Positions 12,766-26,335 are shown, counted from the first letter of the stretch. The stretch: 64,000 bases of DNA from Trichostrongylus colubriformis (GCA_963978905.1 OZ022256.1:51198001-51262000); one strand, 5' to 3'. Notes: generated by a model from the sequence alone, not told the origin. Translations and numbers: made by a program.

Positions 12766-15700
12766 CCCTTAATGGTGTATTTAGCTACAGTTTAACTTCG
12801 CTCATAACTGAGAGTCTTGGTGAAGACTTTTGCCTCGCTAGCTGCAGGGAAAATCAATTGCTCCCAATAAATGACATAAAACCTAGAAATTCAATGAAAA
12901 TGAATGATTCCAAATTGCATGAATACAATTATATAAATCATAAAAGGATGTTATTCCAATAAAAATAAGCAGCACATACCATTTTAAACCCTCACTATTG
13001 ATTTGTCTTAATCTGGCAGAAACAGGCTGAAGGACAGAAGAAATCACTATTCACCAACGTACCTACACCTCGAGGTGGCCACGCCTACAACTGGTGGCCC
13101 ACGGGGAAATTTGTCGTTGGCGGCGGGTGGTCGTCGCTCAGTTGGCTGGGGCAGACAGAAAACGACGCGACGATGACACGGGACACTTTCTCTATCGACG
13201 AGAACAAGACAGGTGAAAGAGATCTGCGCTCTGATAGGGGAAAGTGGACATGGCACGATTCGTGATGACGTCATCGGTACTATTGAAAAGTGCAGGACGG
13301 GCAGTTGGTATTCTGCCTCTTCAAAGGGTTTTTGGTTAAATCTGCAAAAGGTAACGAGATCTATCCAGAAATAGCCATCCGCCGGCAAGGGAAGGACATG
13401 GCACAGGGGGCCAACACCATTTAATGTGTCGTGAGGTATCCCAGTTTAGCTGTGGACGAACGTTAGTAAATGACAATTACATTAATTTTGATATTTCTGA
13501 TTTTTGATAACCGATTTTTACCGCAGCCCACGATACGAAAGTTGTGATACGGACTGAGTTATGAACCAAGTTTCGGTCTCGGACGGGACTCCAGTCGCGA
13601 AAAGGAAAGACAAGAAAAAGGCAAGGAAGAAAAGAGGAAAAATTAAGCGAAATTGAGATTTGAGAGAGGACAGCTTGTGTATGGCCTTATTCATCATCTG
13701 CATAGGAGTGAACCATGCATCTGACCTCGAATTCGGATCGTAGTGATATTTGAAAGGATATCACGATAAAGCGGAAAGCAAAGTTTGTTCCTTGGGGCTC
13801 TGTGTAAGATACCCATCTATGTATAGTGGTAGCAAAGCAGTTCTTTACACAAAATTACTTTGTCCATCTACGGACTATACTGCTGAGTCACCCCTCCCAA
13901 CATGCTAAATACTGTACAAAATAAAGTGCATGGAGTGAGTCACAGAATTGTGCACTTGTTTAGTAAGTTCCAGGAAATTTGAGAAAATTGTATATGAGGA
14001 GTGTCAAAAGGTGAAATCGTAATTGAAAGAAGGATTTTAAGCTCAACAAGAGGTGTAAAACAAATCAAATCTACACAGAAAATAATGAATGAATAATGCC
14101 TATCTATGATACAGTCATTTACATGGTAATATGCAATCATGCGAAGACAATAAATTTCAAAAGGATTAAAAGCAGATGGAAAGCCATCTCCCATTGAACG
14201 ATGTGATAATTTGAACTGAATAAAATTTTTCTCATTCACTTTTAGGAAAAACATTTTATTTTTGGTGTCAGAAACAAAGGTAAGTGTGAAACTCCAGTTA
14301 CAAGAACTTTCGGATCGCTCTTCAAAAAGCTTCTGGGCTGCCATCATGGATGGTAAATTATGAGCAGTATTCGACCTCAAAGGGAACTGAATTCAGTTTT
14401 AGGCATTATTAGCAATGAAAATGTACTGAAATTAGCAATCGCCAAAATAAAAACGATCGGAGCTCATTTCGCTATTATTATTCGTCCAGCATAATAATGA
14501 AGCTGGAAAAAAGCCGGAAATCAAACAGTCCTACGGGCACTATTGTGAGTAGCAGTAAATATGTATCAACACAGGATTACGTTCTTGGTTGCTGTAATGC
14601 ATAATATTTATTAATTTACTTATTTAATGCACAAGGATGTCAAGCACAATTACGCAGTGCGCTGATGCTTAGAAGAGGTAGAAGAGCTAATTTTTGTGAT
14701 TACGAAGATTCCATATCGCTTACTAATCCAGCGCACTCTTGCCACTGTTGCAACGCTCGTGAGCACTGTAGTACTCCTTTGGGATACTCAGTTTAAAGGC
14801 ACACCTTGCGAAAAATTGTGAGAGCTATCGCGCGTGTTACAGGGTGTAGAGGCCCTGGTTTACCCACTAGTAATGAAAAATGAATCGAAACCCCTCCAAA
14901 TCACCAAAAATAAAGCTCCCTGCCCTCAGTGCTCGTACGAGTACTGAAGATTATAGAAGAGCTTTTCCTCGATGAAATCGCGCAAAATGCTACGATATCA
15001 CCTGTTCTTCCCTGTTGAAGCTACCTTTGCTATTGATATCGCCGCCTTATCTTGTCTTATCGCAAGATTCCCTCTCGTCTATGCCGGGTGTGATTCGGCC
15101 CAATGGGCTCACCTCGGCTCAGGTCGACCAGGCCGTACGCGGCGGTGGTGAGCCGTGGCGCCGCGAAAACGGTGCAATCTTCACGACCATCCAAGGATCT
15201 ACCTTCCCTCAGTAGGTAAGGACCACTTCGATTATCGCGTGGTGTGCCTTCAAGGTGAAATAAAATTGAAGGCAGGAACAGAAAATTTCGCAAAGTGAAA
15301 AAATGAAACCGTGATTTTTTGTTAGTTTTCAGATAAAACCGATTAGCATTTTTTAAAGACACCATTAGAGGTGATGAAGGAGATCAGGATTAGGAAGTAT
15401 GATCCCTGAAAATAGATGCTGGAGTAAAGAAAAGATGATCTGCAGCAAGACTCGCATTGATACAGCGCGCTTAAGTCTCTATAACAGCTTTGATTGGCTG
15501 CGCTCTCGACTTCGGGCTGCAGCGGTCCGAGTTGCTCTGGAGGTGGAGAGGCGTTCACTGCTGGCGAGCATAGGTTCCCTTGCCGTCTGCGTCAATCCTT
15601 CAGAGGCTAGGAATGTAGAGGAATGCAAGCACGTTCGGGGAAGGGAATCTATTTGAAGATTTTTGAACGTTTTATTCCGTTGTTTCCCTGCTTTTGTACT

Positions 15701-15950
15701 AGTGAGTACCTCGTCTGTCCTATTACACAACTATCTCACAAATGACCAAGAATATTCCAGCCGTGTCTTTGAGATGAAAATGAAGATTCCATTACTGACC
15801 GATACCTCTTGGGATGTGCCATGCATTCTATGTACTTAGACCGTAGTGAATGGACTGAAAGCGGTTTGGCTTATGCAAGGACTTGCGAACAGCGTTTAGC
15901 AACCACAAGTTAGCCCAAACGGATCTCATAGCAATTCACCTACCCCGCAA
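12766..15950. other. Unassigned stretch without a recognisable gene
   Basis: The longest frame is 146 codons on the minus strand (13940-14380). It has no recognisable motif. A tiny plus-strand interval near 14247-14280 has TTTTAG and GTAAGT at its borders, but no partner exons were found. I would not call a gene here. Confidence 0.45.
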
Positions 15951-15959
15951 GGGCTTCAC

Positions 15960-16444
15960 GGAAAAACTCACCTGCGCGCATGCGGCGCGTGCTAGGTGAC
16001 GTCACAGCCACCGCGTAGAGCGACGGTGAGCGATGGCCTTGCTCCTAGCGATGCGCTTCATAGAGGATAACCTTGTTGGTTCTTTGCTAATACATTAAGG
16101 GTGAGCACATAATGCAGCGGAAAGCTTTGCTGCTTCACATATTTTCGACAGCTGAGAGAGCTGGCCTTTTTTAATGTGGCTAGCCTCTCCAGCCGTATGG
16201 ATTCGCCTAAGCCCAATGATGTAGAAGTTTCAGGAGACCGTGTGTGCTCCTTTCCATGTATAACCATGCAGGGAGACACATGGTAGAAAAGTGCAAGCCA
16301 TCTCATGACTTTGGTGAAAAGACAGCAAGGTTGTCCTCATTGAAGAGCAAGGTTTGTAGCGCAGGCCATCGCAAACCGTCGCGTCGCGCGGTGGCTGTGA
16401 CGTCACCAAGCACGCGCCGCATGCGCGCGCCGGTGAGTTTTTCC
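15960..16444. repeat. Long palindromic element with TGACGTCA-containing arms
   Basis: GAAAAACTCACC at 15961 is mirrored at 16434-16444. The mirror continues through GCATGCGGCGCGTGCT, GGTGACGTCACAGCCACCGC and GCGATGGCCT, and further inward through GATAACCTTG. Arms are roughly 120-140 bp around a loop of about 220 bp. No coding region is seen. Confidence 0.85.
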
Positions 16445-17164
16445 CTCCTCCCCCGCAAGAGAGGTCTTGATTAGCACTGATCCGTCATTAATTCCCTGAC
16501 CATGTGAGTGAAAACGGCGCCACTCAGGCATTTCACTGTACTGCGCAACATTACAAATACACTTGTTTTTTTTGCGATGCATCCAATGAGCAAATATGCG
16601 CGGATTTCCCAAAAAAATCAACAATCATGCTGTTAAAAAAGGTCAGTCTTGAAGCTTCACAGTCAAGAGGTGTGACGGTTGACGTTTGTTTGAAAGCTTT
16701 CGTGTTACCGTCGTTATGTTGTCACAAGAGATTATTGAGTTGTTAACGCGTATTGTCGATGAGTGTTGACAAAATGTTTGCAAAAGGGAGACATAGCGAA
16801 GAAGACTGAGAGAACTGCTACATAGCATAAAAATTCCTTGCACTAACGTCTAACCAGGCGAAATCACAGGCTGAACCAGAGTAATTTCAGAAGCTTCTAT
16901 CGAAAATTGCCATTAACCAAGAATAAAAAAGCAATGAATGAGAGTAGCAGTACCCCTTAACGATTCGACAACGGAATGTACGTAGTTCACAGCAATTATT
17001 CTTTTTGAAATCCCTTGAAAAGAATATCCAATACATATTCATTGAAATACAGAACAATGCTTGACGACAGCCGCCTTACATGTAATCATCCTCGACAAGC
17101 ACGTATTTTGTAAAGAACTACTTAAGAGAAAAAGGCTCGCTAAAAAAGTATCACCTTCTGACGA

Positions 17165-17720
17165 TTGTTTCGGAGGCTGAGTGACAGTCATTTCAGAATG
17201 ATTTTGTGTGTTAAATGTTCATGGTTCCAGCTATTGGGGTTCTTGATAATTATAAGCCAGTTCAAAGACACCGAAAGGGGTAAATTTGGCAGATTGTGGA
17301 ATATGAAAGTAGGGGTGTTCAGCAGGGTAATAGTAGAGAAAGAACGGATTAAAAAGGCAAAAATCCGATCAATAGGGACCCGAAACACCCCTTCTCTCTC
17401 GCCTCTGCGTCATTAGCTGGAGCAGACTGCAAACGGGCGGAAAGGCTGAATCAGCCGGACGCGAACGCTGTCCCGCCCTCGCCGGTAACTCATGCGGCTG
17501 ATGAACTACAGAACGACACGCCGTGCTACGGGATTGTGATATGAACCCAAGCCGCGCTTTTTTCGAATTTCGCTACACATCACTTCCTCTGATATTCTAG
17601 ACTGGTTTCCAGAGAACATGTGTTTACCGTTCTCGCTTTCTCCTCACCCCTCCTGGTGCCTTTAAATACCAGTGAAGCGACCGGAGGAGCGATTGTACTT
17701 GCACAATTAATTTTCGCTGC
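17165..17720. repeat. Dispersed repeat family B, copy 1
   Basis: It shares a colinear sequence with 54430-54830 and 56060-56460: a GGGGTAAAT..GGCAGATT opening (here and at 56 kb), GTAGAGAAAGAACG, then a cytosine-rich CTCTCTCGC block, GCAAACG and CCGCCCT. The frames it contains are not conserved between copies, so it is not a gene. Confidence 0.7.
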
Positions 17721-17865
17721 TTCATCCACGTTTATAATCATATGATAGAAAAGTCAGCACGAAAATGAAGTGGGGAAATAAAGAAAATCAATTGGCAGAA
17801 GGAACAAAAAATTGTGAGAAACGGTTCGTATTAACGATGTATTAACTACAAAAGAGTACATTCAA

Positions 17866-18296
17866 TTAAAGGAATCGTCCACGGAAAATGAGTTTTTGTG
17901 TTACCCATATATTTATGTTGTATTTGCCCAATGTTGACCTCATGCAAAATTTCACGCGAAAAAATGTGAATCTGGCTGAGATACAGCACCACAAAGTGCG
18001 GTCGCAGTGGGCGGGGCCTCCGTGTAAAAGCCTCGTCCCGTCATCCGCCGCCGTTGGGAACGGAGAGTGGGACTGTTTACGTAACCTTCTGTTCCTACAA
18101 TGCATCTCAGACCACGGCGGACGCGGTACGAGGCTTTTACACGGAGGCCCCGCCCACTGGGACCGCACTTTGTGGTGCTGTATCTCAGCCAGATTCACAT
18201 TTTTCGCGTGAAATTTTGCATGAGGCCAACATTAGGCAAATACAACATAAATATATGGGTAACATAAAACTCATTTTCCGTGGACGATTCCTTTAA
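17866..18296. repeat. Near-perfect palindromic MITE with TTAA ends, family Q
   Basis: AGGAATCGTCCACGGAAAAT at the left is mirrored at the right end. The arms extend about 165 bp, through GTGAATCTGGCTGAGATACA and GGGGCCTCCGTGTAAAAGCC. Both ends are bordered by TTAA, the target used by piggyBac-type transposases. That assignment rests only on TTAA, because other family members lack it. The whole element is 431 bp and has no real gene. Confidence 0.88.
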
Positions 18297-19477
18297 AGGA
18301 GCAGGCTCTGCCTGAGGATGCCATCTATCCTTACTTATTGCTGTGGATCGGATCCTGCACGGATCAAACAAACGGTTGATCTTAATACGGCCAAGTACCC
18401 TTCAAAGGGGATCCCCACCTCTGTGAGAACTGACTGCATGGCGCATACCAAGTCTACTGATCGATACTAAAGAATTCCACTCAACCTTGTGACCAAGCAA
18501 CTCTTCCGGCAAGTTTAGCAGACACGAAGTGCTGCTTTAAAATAAATTCGAGAACATCTCAAGAAGGACTAAATTATGAAGAACAAAAGCAGATCACTGA
18601 ATCCACATGAAAAAATTATACTGAAAGTGAAGTTCGACTTATTGTTAGCATTCCTTTCTCCAAGGAGATCTATCGCCTGTCATTAGGAACTCCGAATGAA
18701 GAATAATTCAGTTGATGTAGAGAAATGAACTTATTCCGCTGGAGTTTTCGAGAAAAAGAATCAGACTGAACATAACGAATGCTCAATATGTGTTCTCTGC
18801 CTGTCAATAATAAGTGTGTTTTAAAGTAAACAAAAAAGCAGTTTTAGATGTTTTTGCACAATACGTAGGGGCAGTTTCCACATGAATCTGTGACATTGTG
18901 CCTGAAAAATGTAGACCGATATGGCTAAAGATTCTTAGCTGCCTTCACTTTTTTCTTTGAGAAGGAGAAAGGCGCGGCGACGAAGTATTCGTGTCCGCTG
19001 GGTCTTCACAAATCGAGAACACCTTAAAAACCAGTAAGAGGAGTGATTAGGTAAATTCAGTTGGCCATAGCTTTGAATCTTAAGTCCTCTAACCGTGAGC
19101 CGTCTTGTTACTTTGACGCTTTGAAACCGTACTCTAACAACTTCAAACTTCAGCCCATATCAGTAATCTACAATTCTTGACCTTTGGAAAAAAATAATCA
19201 GGAGAAAGTGGCCCCAGTAGTACAGCCACCAGAACCTTGAAGCAGAGCAGAATTAACGAAAAATGTAGCATGCATTTTCACGTAAAAGACATCGAAAGGG
19301 GCGGGCCACGTCCAAATGGGTGGCAGCTGGTAGGAAAGGACGCCCATAAGAGAGTAGAATCGGACCAACCTAATACCCAGAGAATTTCCTGGATTAAATA
19401 ATGGATGCACAGCACCTCATATCAAATAACAGGAAATTCGATGGTCACAAGACGACAAGTAATGCAGGTGCAATTTC

Positions 19478-19945
19478 AAGGAATCGTTCACGGAAAATCC
19501 ACGATTTCAACTCCTATTGAAATCGCTCTAATGGACACGTACATAAACAGAAACACGAAAGGAATCGAGAGCTATTCTTTTTTCCAAAGAAGAAATTGAA
19601 AAACTGGGAAGAGAGCAACTCGGTATAATTCCCCTACGTTTCCTGACACAACACTCAAACAATCGTCAACGGCCAGAGCTCAGTTCAAATTTTCGCGCCA
19701 ATTATTAATTTACTTTTCACTCTGCGTCCCTGACCAAATGACTGTCGCCTCCTTCTGTTCAGCTTTCCAGCGTCTAAACCCACTCGGACGCCCCATTCCG
19801 TCGTCCGTCACTCTGGGGGACTCCATCTCAGTTGGATTCCTGTATGTGTGCGTGAAATTTTGCTGCGGCCCTTGGTAAACAAATGTAGCATAAATATATG
19901 GGCAACAGAAGAACTCAAAGTTCCGTGGACAATCCCTCTGAGCCA
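19478..19945. repeat. Degenerate family Q / 27.8-kb-type composite repeat
   Basis: It begins CAAGGAATCGTTCACGGAAA and ends near TTCCGTGGACAATCCCTCTG, the terminal words of the 17.9-kb palindrome. The interior instead matches 27860-28030 (GAAAAACTGG, AATTCCC, GCGTCCCTGACC). It is a longer relative whose internal sequence is not palindromic. Confidence 0.65.
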
Positions 19946-20342
19946 ATCAATCCAAACGAATCTTTACGAAACTGCTAACGCAGAAGCCCTAGTACTTGTC
20001 GTTACTGGTTAGCAAAGTCTGGGAAGAAAACGAACAGTTAACGAAACTTACCTAAGCGCCATGCTTTTTCTTAGCGACGTCTTCATCGTGCCTGCCCACC
20101 GAACGTAGCGGAAGCCAACTGGATTCGCTGTATAATTGCGAAATTCACCGTATTGATATGGCTGTTATGGGAAACTATCGAATATTGGGATGCTATTACG
20201 TTTTCAATCCAATATAAATAACGCGAGACTGATGCATGATGAGGTTTTTCACGGATCACATACTGGAACAAAGTTTCTAATTATAAATTAGTGAGATTCC
20301 CTTGATGGAGGCGTAATCACCTGAGAAAAAACACAACTACAG

Positions 20343-20607
20343 TAATCATTTTTCAATCGATATCGGCTGGACTGAAGTCTGGGAAAGATCGATCGATCCG
20401 GTTGTGGAATGTGACGTCAACGAACACGACAAGTTGTTGTTGTATAAGCGGCTTTGCGACACTGCGCAAAGAAAATACCGACGAGTGGTAAAAGAAATCA
20501 AGTTCGCTCGAACTGAATATGAGACCACCACAAGACCGATTCAAAAAGTCGATATTTTCAGGAAATCGGGCCAAACTAGAATTTCCCAGAAGCTTCTAGC
20601 ATTCTAG
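20343..20607 (+). CDS. Possible coding exon, unassigned
   Basis: From a possible CTACAG acceptor at 20337-20342, an open frame of about 87 codons runs to a TAG at 20605-20607. Its composition is protein-like: charged, with tryptophan and two cysteines. It includes the runs DIGWTEVWERSID, LLLYKRLCDTAQRKYRRVV and EIKFARTEYETTT. No family is recognised, no partner exons were found, and no poly(A) signal is clear. It may be the last exon of a small gene or a relic of a transposon protein. Splice phase and conservation are unknown, so the call is weak. Confidence 0.28.
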
Positions 20608-22676
20608 TAACAGACCGGAAGGACGATGTAGAAGAAGTTTAGAAGTGAGAAATCTGAAATGAACCTCGGAACGAACTCGACTTCGACGTTGTTCAGCTCA
20701 ATAAAACCAATCGATATGACAGAAAACTTTTTCGAACTGCATAGAATCGGTGAAAAAATTAATGGGATACAGTTCCACACTACAATGAACTATTCACACA
20801 AGCATTGATTGGAAACGACCAAACAAATAAATGCAAAGTACTAGTAATCCTATAGACGTGAATGACTGAAAACCGTCCAGAAACCACCACCATTTTCTAG
20901 CGGCATTGAATTATACTCGATTGGAATAAGAGGTAATGGGGATGCGCCATGCATTCGACTATTATGAGGTAACCTAGTCATCGAATAACTACATTTTACA
21001 TGCTCGAATCTATGAAGACCCTGCCATGATTCTCAGTCACCAGGGAGCTACATAGGAGAGCTTTTGAAGCACTTCTGGATTTTTTCGTTTTTAATTTTGT
21101 CTTCTATATCGAAAATTAGGCATAGTCCAAGAAATAATCATGTTACTTATATTTATTCATATTGTCATACCAAGACATATTTGGCATTTTAACACAAAAA
21201 AATTAGAAAGGGAATTTTTAAATTATGAGGAAAACAAAATGAACTATATATTGTGATTCAGCTTACTGCATTTCGAATTCGCCTTTCCCGCTGCAGCTCA
21301 GACGACTTTCATATAGAGGGAGCAATCGGAGTCCTTTTCAGAAAATCGTCTTTGCTAAGGGAAAGAGCTTGGAATAATCATGTGTAAAACTGTACTGAAT
21401 GTGTCCATGTATTCTATCTAGGATTTTCTGGAAGCTTCTAGAAAAGGGGGTGGAGAAATATCGCAATACATATTCATACTGAAATAGTTTCCTCTACATC
21501 AGGCTACAGGGTGTGTTGTAGCGTTTAGTCGAATTTTCACTTCGCGGCACCATCAGTGCAACTTGCCGCACTCGGTTAGAATTCCGCTCGGCATGCAACG
21601 GGCTGATACCGTGAGAGACCTTTAAAGATTGCAGGCTTTGAAGCGTCGGAACTTCGTCGTGGTTTTTGCTGTTTCAACATGTCAAACTGCAAATACTCGC
21701 CCCCACCGCGCGAAAATTCGACTAAACGCTACACACCCCATCTATAAGATTGCGGAAGCACCATACATACAAATAAACATTCGAATATAATGTAGTGTTA
21801 GCATGGCATATAAACTCTTGCCAAAACAAAATGGAATATTTCAGAATGGAAGCCTTTTAATTTTTATTGTTTGGCTACTTCAACTTTACATGGATGGCAT
21901 TCTGCGTTTACAGTATAGAACAGTAACAAATTTTGTTTCAGTTCCAACCATGGCGACAAAATTGGTCACGGAATATCATGCTAATATGTTCTGAATCACG
22001 ATCGTGCGTAGAAATACCCAGCCTAGCCAGAAAACCCTTTCCTACCTTTCAATGGCCGTTTCCTCCCAGCCGAAACAATGGGAAATCAGATGAAGTACTG
22101 ATTACCCTTCTCAACATATGCGACATGTGAATTCAAGTGTTTTCACGATTTCAACGGAAGTCGAATGTGTGGCGCATTCAGTCACGCTGCTGTACTTAGT
22201 TCTCTACCTTTATCTCTTCTGTCAGCGCTGCAGACGATTCACGTCAGTTTCTCTTGTACATTACCAAAGTGGCAATCATCGGCCGGTCAGTGATAAGCCG
22301 CGTTGTTTCATTGGATTAGTCGAACACCACTAATTCTAAGCTAATAATCAGTTCTGATTGTATGATTAGAGTGGACCGCAGCTTGAATGGGACTGAGGAA
22401 AATCACGAACATTGAAAATTTTTAGTGCTTCATAGACTCTGAAATTTTTCTTTGGGAAGGGAATAAAGCAGGGACCATTGTGCAGTTTCTGACACAAACT
22501 CACCGGATGGGTAAAAAAGCATCCAAATTCACTACAATTCTGGATGGAATTGAATGTGTGGCGCATGCTGAGAGTCGAAATAAATACCGCTAGTTGCTCA
22601 AAAATCTAGTATCACCATAGAGAAGGTCTGTGTCAGGATAGTTCAACCGGGTCAATTCACGCGAATCGCGTCCCTT
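20608..22676. other. Unassigned non-coding stretch
   Basis: No gene or element could be recognised. A pair of related inverted words (GTGTGTAGCGTTTAGTCGAAT type) occurs near 21511-21534 and 21716-21741, suggesting another short inverted-repeat element spanning about 21510-21742 with GTGTGTTGTAGCG-like ends. Confidence 0.5.
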
Positions 22677-22810
22677 AGGCCGACTTCAGACTTGGCGGCT
22701 TTGCAGCGTCGCACTTTCGCACGCGATACTACGACCTTGAGATGTTGCATTGCCGCAATAAAATCGCAGAATCTCGGAAACGCAAAGTCGCGAAGTCTGG
22801 CAGAGGCCGT
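22677..22810. repeat. CG-rich fold-back MITE, family P, copy 3
   Basis: It opens GGCCGACTTCAGACTTGGCG and closes with AAGTCGCGAAGTCTGGCAGA then GGCC. It shares the interior CGCGATACTACGACCTTGAG with the copy at 4310-4460. Confidence 0.8.
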
Positions 22811-23739
22811 GCGCGGGCCACAACTCACAACAGAACCGTGATGGCACTTGGCACGTGTAGCGACTAAGGAGTAGCGAGGTGACCTAACTAGACAATTATA
22901 GAGTGACGTTCTTCAAAAATTATCTTCTGAAGAACTCTAAGGAATAGGAGGGAAGAAAGAAGAAGGAACTGAGAAAGAACTTTTTTTTTCTGAAGCATTT
23001 CCTCTAGGTCTACATTTTCGCCAAGTAGCGGCATGTCGTTTCCAATATCGAAGAATATGATACAGTAGGTGAGGAATATATGTCACATAGTGTTATATGG
23101 TTCGTTTCTCCCTTTCGCCGTTTCGCCAAGGAATAAATGAGTAAATATGAAAATGAAAACTGTGAGACATACCGCCATTCTGCTGTTGTCAGGATGAAAT
23201 CAAGCAACGAGGAATTTCTTCACACAGTACGTAGAACAACGTGGATGCCTATAATGCAACATTACAGAAACAGGCACAAAAGAATCATGCGAAAGTTTTC
23301 CAAAAGAAAAAAATTTCGGTAAATGAGAGTAATACCCCAAATCGCAATGGCATGGTCAAAAAACTATCTATAGCAGAACTGTTGGAATAGGCTTTCGGCA
23401 TCGTCAAATGATTCCGATCACTTCTACGAACCATCTTATCGCTGGCGGTACCGCTGCATTACATACGACGCCCACGTGAGGAATTCCATAGCTGAACATA
23501 AGTGTTCAAAAAGATTAGTTATGGAGTAATTGATTAGGGTAAGTTAAATTCTGAATCCCTTCCATGCACAGCTGTGTATGCATCTCGATACGGTTCTGAA
23601 GTAGTTTTCCTTGCACTGAACCCTTCGTGAGGTTGTAAGAGAACATTTAGTAGTCACCGGGTGTCCATGAATCACCCTGATCCGTTTGATAGGCGATCCA
23701 GTGGAGATGTAAGCCAGAATGTCGCCGACGAGTTAGATA

Positions 23740-24290
23740 CAAAAAAAATTTCAAAAAAATTTCAGTTCGTGCGGTGAATGTATTATGCATTTTCCGCGGA
23801 ATTGTACAGCTATTTGGAGTTGTAAGCTCCCTAGCCATAGCCATAAGAGGACGTCGTGCGTACGCAAAGATTGCCATCTTGAGAAAACGGAAGGTCCTTA
23901 TATTTATGCTGTATTTGCTTAATAGGGGCCGCATGCAAAGTTTTACGCGAAAAAAAGAGAATTTGGCTGAGATATAGCTCCCCAAATTGCTGACCGGGTG
24001 GGAGGGGCCTCCGAGTAAAAGTTCCGTCCCGTCGTCCGCTGAGGTTGGGAACGGAGAGGGACTGTTTACATAATTTTCTGCTCCTAAAATGCGTCTCCGA
24101 TCGCGGGGGACGACGGGGTGAGCATTGGCTCAGGGGTTCCGTCCACCCGGCTGAGACTTTGTGGTGCTGTATCCTAAGCGGATTCACATTTTTCGCGTGA
24201 AACTTTGCATTCGGCCCACATTACGCAAATGCAACATGTATATAGGGAAACATAAAAACTTATTTTTCCGTGGACGATTCCTCTGAATAA
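23740..24290. repeat. Family Q palindromic MITE, diverged copy
   Basis: Two arms mirror each other: AGTTTTACGCG followed by GGCTGAGATATAGC in the left arm, and GTGCTGTATC then TTTTTCGCGTGAAACTTTGC in the right. The right end TTTCCGTGGACGATTCCTCT matches the end of the element at 17866-18296. The left arm is interrupted or rearranged. Confidence 0.7.
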
Positions 24291-26000
24291 GTAGAGCGGG
24301 TCAATCGTCTGGGCAAATGGCATCTGCCATCAACAGTGCTAAAGATTGTTTGCCTCTACGGTGAGTGCTTTAGTATCGTCACTTATCTCAGGGAGACGAC
24401 AGCTTCTACGTACATTTCACTGGCTCATCACTTCTGCATCGTTTGGTAGCTAGGAGCTGTTCACCAAGATTTGAACGATTTATTCGATGGTACACACGAA
24501 GCAGCATCACAAAGTGGTACCCACTGTCCGACAATGAGCGCCTGATTGTGAGACCAATTGCGGTTCGCTTCACATGCCACGTCAACTACCTGCGTCCTCC
24601 TTGAGCAGATGAACTTGGAAACGGCATGTTTTGTGAAGTGTATCTGTGCATAAAAGTGGAGAGCGTAACCCACTCAGGGCATGGCAGGATCTGTTGAATA
24701 AAATAGGTCCATATCTTTTTTCTCCGACATGTTTCATTTAAGAACCGACGGGTGAATTATCATGTGAATTTGATAAGGGATATGCATTGATTTTTGTTAT
24801 GATGGTGGGGCCTAAGATACTGCTCCAGCAGAGAATGCACGCAGCAGATCTGCCAGATCCAGACGCTCAGCCAGACAACAGCGAGAAGTTGAACAAAGCA
24901 GTATTCGAGTAGTTTTTCCAATGGTAACAGGTCTATGACTCCAGCTTTTATTAATGCATAAACTTTTATTTACAAATGAGAGTCAGTAACCTCGGTATTT
25001 CGTGCGAAGGACCTGCGAAAACTTCAGAGCAATGTAAACCATCCATTTGATTTTAAGAAGAAAAATAATAAATTTGATAAACTGTAACAATAGGGAATGA
25101 AAGGGATGGATGTCAGTGTTTCTGGAATGTGACTGAAATGTCAGTGATTCCCATTGTTTAACGGCCATTCACACGGGAAGACTCGCAAAATATTCATGAA
25201 ACATATTGAGGGCGTGTGAAAAACCGTTTCTATAGTACTATTTACGGCGGACTGAAAGAATGTATGAAATATAAATTCTGTCAAAAAGAAATAAAAATTC
25301 TGTTAAAAATGAATTATGATCGATCGTGTATGCCGGGCTTTCATGGTAAGTGAGAGGAAAGGAGAACTTATTACTATCACTGTCAAAATGACCGTTAAAG
25401 AGAAAAACGGTATACCAGAGATTTGTAACGAAAGATAACCTCAGAACGACCACATATATGGGTACCAAAAATGCCCTCATAGAGTAGCTCCGCCCCCAGA
25501 TAGATGCCTTGAGTCACTGCCAAAAATTATGTTGAGCAACTTGGTTCCGCAATACGACCCCACTTCGAAAGTTTCGAAGTTGCACGACAACCTCCTTACC
25601 TCCTTCATCATCTATCCGAAGTAGGAAGTGGGAAAAAGAGAGGGCACAGAGGAGGCTTGGGAAGGTCGCGAAAATCACTTTGGAAAAACATTCGTGTGAT
25701 ACAAATAGGAGTTCATTGAAGTTCACCGTGTGACACGCCCTATATAGTATGCACTACACCAATGATAGTAAAAAAGTAAAAAGCAGATTGAGTCCAGCCT
25801 TTCCTATTTTTCGTTTCCTCCAGTTCTCACCCTTAACTGGGAGGACCAAATAGGCTTTGAAAAATACTCGACCACCGGTTGATCATGATCGCACTACAGC
25901 ACCACGGGTAATGACACGGTAGTACTCCTTAAGTGGCATATCTGTTAGGACTCGCTGTTAGTGATGAACACGTTCGTACATCAAATAAAAAGCTATAATT
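24291..26000. other. Unassigned non-coding stretch
   Basis: No open frame of note, splice-supported exon or recognised repeat was found. It is AT-rich throughout. Confidence 0.45.
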
Positions 26001-26004
26001 AAAG

Positions 26005-26335
26005 AGATGGGCGGATGAGGTATTGGCAGATAGCGCGCACTTCCACCCTCATGGTTCGGCGATCAAATCCCGTATAACATCGGGTTAGGCTAACCGAACC
26101 ATCCACCCCTCTGGGGCCGATAAATCAGTACCAGACACGTCTGCAAGTATGAAACTGATTTGTACATCGACTGGCTCCACAAGTCCCTGCATAGGTCAGA
26201 TCGCATCTACCTGCCACCAGAAATTGGAATGGGACTTCAGCGCCTCCTTTTTAATGGGGAGAATTTAAACTGCGCGAAGCACCCCTATAAGGGGATGATC
26301 AATACCATTTTAACGTTTTTATTCTTTGAAGGAAT
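26005..26335 (+). repeat. tRNA-derived SINE-like element
   Basis: TGGCAGATAGCGCG (about 26023) resembles box A. The word GATCAAATC (about 26061) fits the pol III box B consensus GWTCRANNC, about 35 bases downstream. The body that follows (ATAAATCAGTACCAGAC, ACATCGACTGGCTCCACAAG, ACCTGCCACCAG) is homologous to about 53675-53790. This supports a multicopy retroposed family. Confidence 0.6.

Noticed and set aside
13940..14380. 146-codon minus-strand frame
   Set aside because: Low-complexity hydrophobic second half, no motif, and no flanking splice sites that extend it.
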